Of a DNA stretch of 64,000 nucleotides, positions 63,495 to 64,000 are shown piece after piece. Below the pieces are notes generated by a model. That model ran no database searches and had not been told where the DNA came from. It was given only the letters and a program-made list of their open reading frames with translations. This DNA comes from Nocardioides bruguierae (lineage in GTDB: Bacteria; Actinomycetota; Actinomycetes; Propionibacteriales; Nocardioidaceae). The stretch spans positions 1-64,000 of the forward strand of contig NZ_JAMOIL010000007.1 of NCBI RefSeq assembly GCF_023656415.1, in the 5' to 3' direction. The stretch's first letter is position 1. The number at the start of each line of letters is the position of its first letter. A program made the position numbers and the translations under genes.

Positions 63495-63537
63495 CGCTCG
63501 TGCTGTGTCCGACCAGCCTGACCCCCGAGGAGCCCGC

Positions 63538-64000
63538 GTGCCTCAGTCCACCGTCCACGAGAGCCTGCTCGCGCCCGTGCTCGAGAGCGAGGCGCTGGCG
63601 GGCGTCCTCGGTGACGCGCGCGAGGGGCGCCTGCGCTCCCTGGACCTCACGGGTCCCGACGGCCTGCGCCCGTTCGTGGCGGCGGGCCTGGTGCGCGAGG
63701 GCCGCTCGGTGCTGGTGGTCACCGCGACCAGCCGTGAGGCCGAGGACCTGGTGGAGGGTCTGGGCACGCTGCTCGACCCCGCTCGCGTGGCCTACTACCC
63801 GAGCTGGGAGACGCTGCCGCACGAGCGGCTGAGCCCGCGCTCGGACACGGTGGGTCGCCGCCTGGCCGTGCTGCGCCGCCTGGCCCACCCCGAGGACGCC
63901 GCGGGGCCGGTGGACGTGGTGGTGGCTCCGGTGCGCTCGGTTCTCCAGCCCCAGGTCAAGGGCCTGGGCGAGCTCCAGCCCGTCGAGCTGGTGGCCGGCG
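63538..64000 (+). CDS. mfd: Transcription-repair coupling factor Mfd (5' part only)
   Basis: The gene runs off the window; 154 codons are visible without a stop. Mfd removes stalled RNA polymerase and recruits UvrA. The visible part is the UvrB-like N-terminal module: LAGVLGDAREGRLRSLDLTGPDGLRPFVAAGL, VLVVTATSREAEDLVEGL, VAYYPSWETLPHERLSPRSDTVGRRLAVLRRL and DVVVAPVRSVLQP, a series typical of Mfd and UvrB. GTG 63538 is preceded by CCGAGGAG. Confidence 0.92.
   Translation, partial: MPQSTVHESLLAPVLESEALAGVLGDAREGRLRSLDLTGPDGLRPFVAAGLVREGRSVLVVTATSREAEDLVEGLGTLLDPARVAYYPSWETLPHERLSPRSDTVGRRLAVLRRLAHPEDAAGPVDVVVAPVRSVLQPQVKGLGELQPVELVAG

Overview
The window is very GC-rich, densely coded DNA with many GTG and a few TTG starts and frequent 4-bp ATGA/GTGA gene overlaps. 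Its housekeeping gene order is rplQ, truA, then later rplM-rpsI-glmM, coaA, glmS-acpS, NAD(P)HX repair enzyme, alr, tsaE and mfd. This points to an actinobacterium, probably of the Nocardioides/Propionibacteriales type (inference from gene order and composition; no species claim).

Layout. 1-8.2 kb: rplQ, a PanE-like reductase, a GntR regulator, a PfkB sugar kinase, a receiver/thioredoxin-reductase-like fusion lacking its redox cysteines, a membrane protein, truA and a NPP-type methyltransferase. 8.3-11.6 kb: an ABC-F ATPase, a double-GNAT protein and a GIY-YIG endonuclease gene set between repeat clusters. 11.8-38.4 kb: a large exopolysaccharide (EPS) island. It contains an LCP ligase, a fused Alg14-Alg13-like glycosyltransferase, an eight-gene minus-strand operon (Wzz-like protein, Wzy/O-antigen-ligase-like protein, APH-fold kinase-like protein, two sulfotransferases, flippase, GT2, hexapeptide acyltransferase), a secreted GH26-like hydrolase, a 1217-aa secreted propeller/malectin/PKD protein, a lipoprotein, and a WcaJ-type initiating phosphosugar transferase whose gene overlaps a two-component pair. 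A second kinase-kinase-regulator operon and a receiver-degenerate LuxR regulator follow. 39.2-44.8 kb: an HtrA protease and a large choice-of-anchor-A surface protein. 44.9-64 kb: gltA, rplM-rpsI, a glmM with an internal deletion and frameshift, an ABC exporter, coaA, glmS, acpS, a repeat-flanked DUF559/AbiEi-like gene, a secreted amidase with dockerin-like and cohesin-like segments, a NAD(P)HX repair gene, alr, a hydrolase, a GNAT-TsaE fusion, a small unknown gene and the start of mfd.

How it fits together. The two phosphorylatable LuxR/NarL-type regulators have nearly identical recognition helices. A 16-bp inverted repeat of the 7-2-7 form (near TACCCMA-N2-TKGGGTA) lies in front of several EPS transcription units and of one two-component operon. 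This is the architecture NarL-family regulators bind, so I infer a self-contained regulon in which HEVxSI-type kinases and NarL-like regulators control a probably sulfated exopolysaccharide. A Crp/GlxR-like site lies next to one of these boxes.

Other striking points are many leaderless genes with a -10 element 6-8 nt before the start codon, two endonuclease-type genes bracketed by repeats, and a 21-bp perfect hairpin that contains the ribosome binding site of a small conserved gene.
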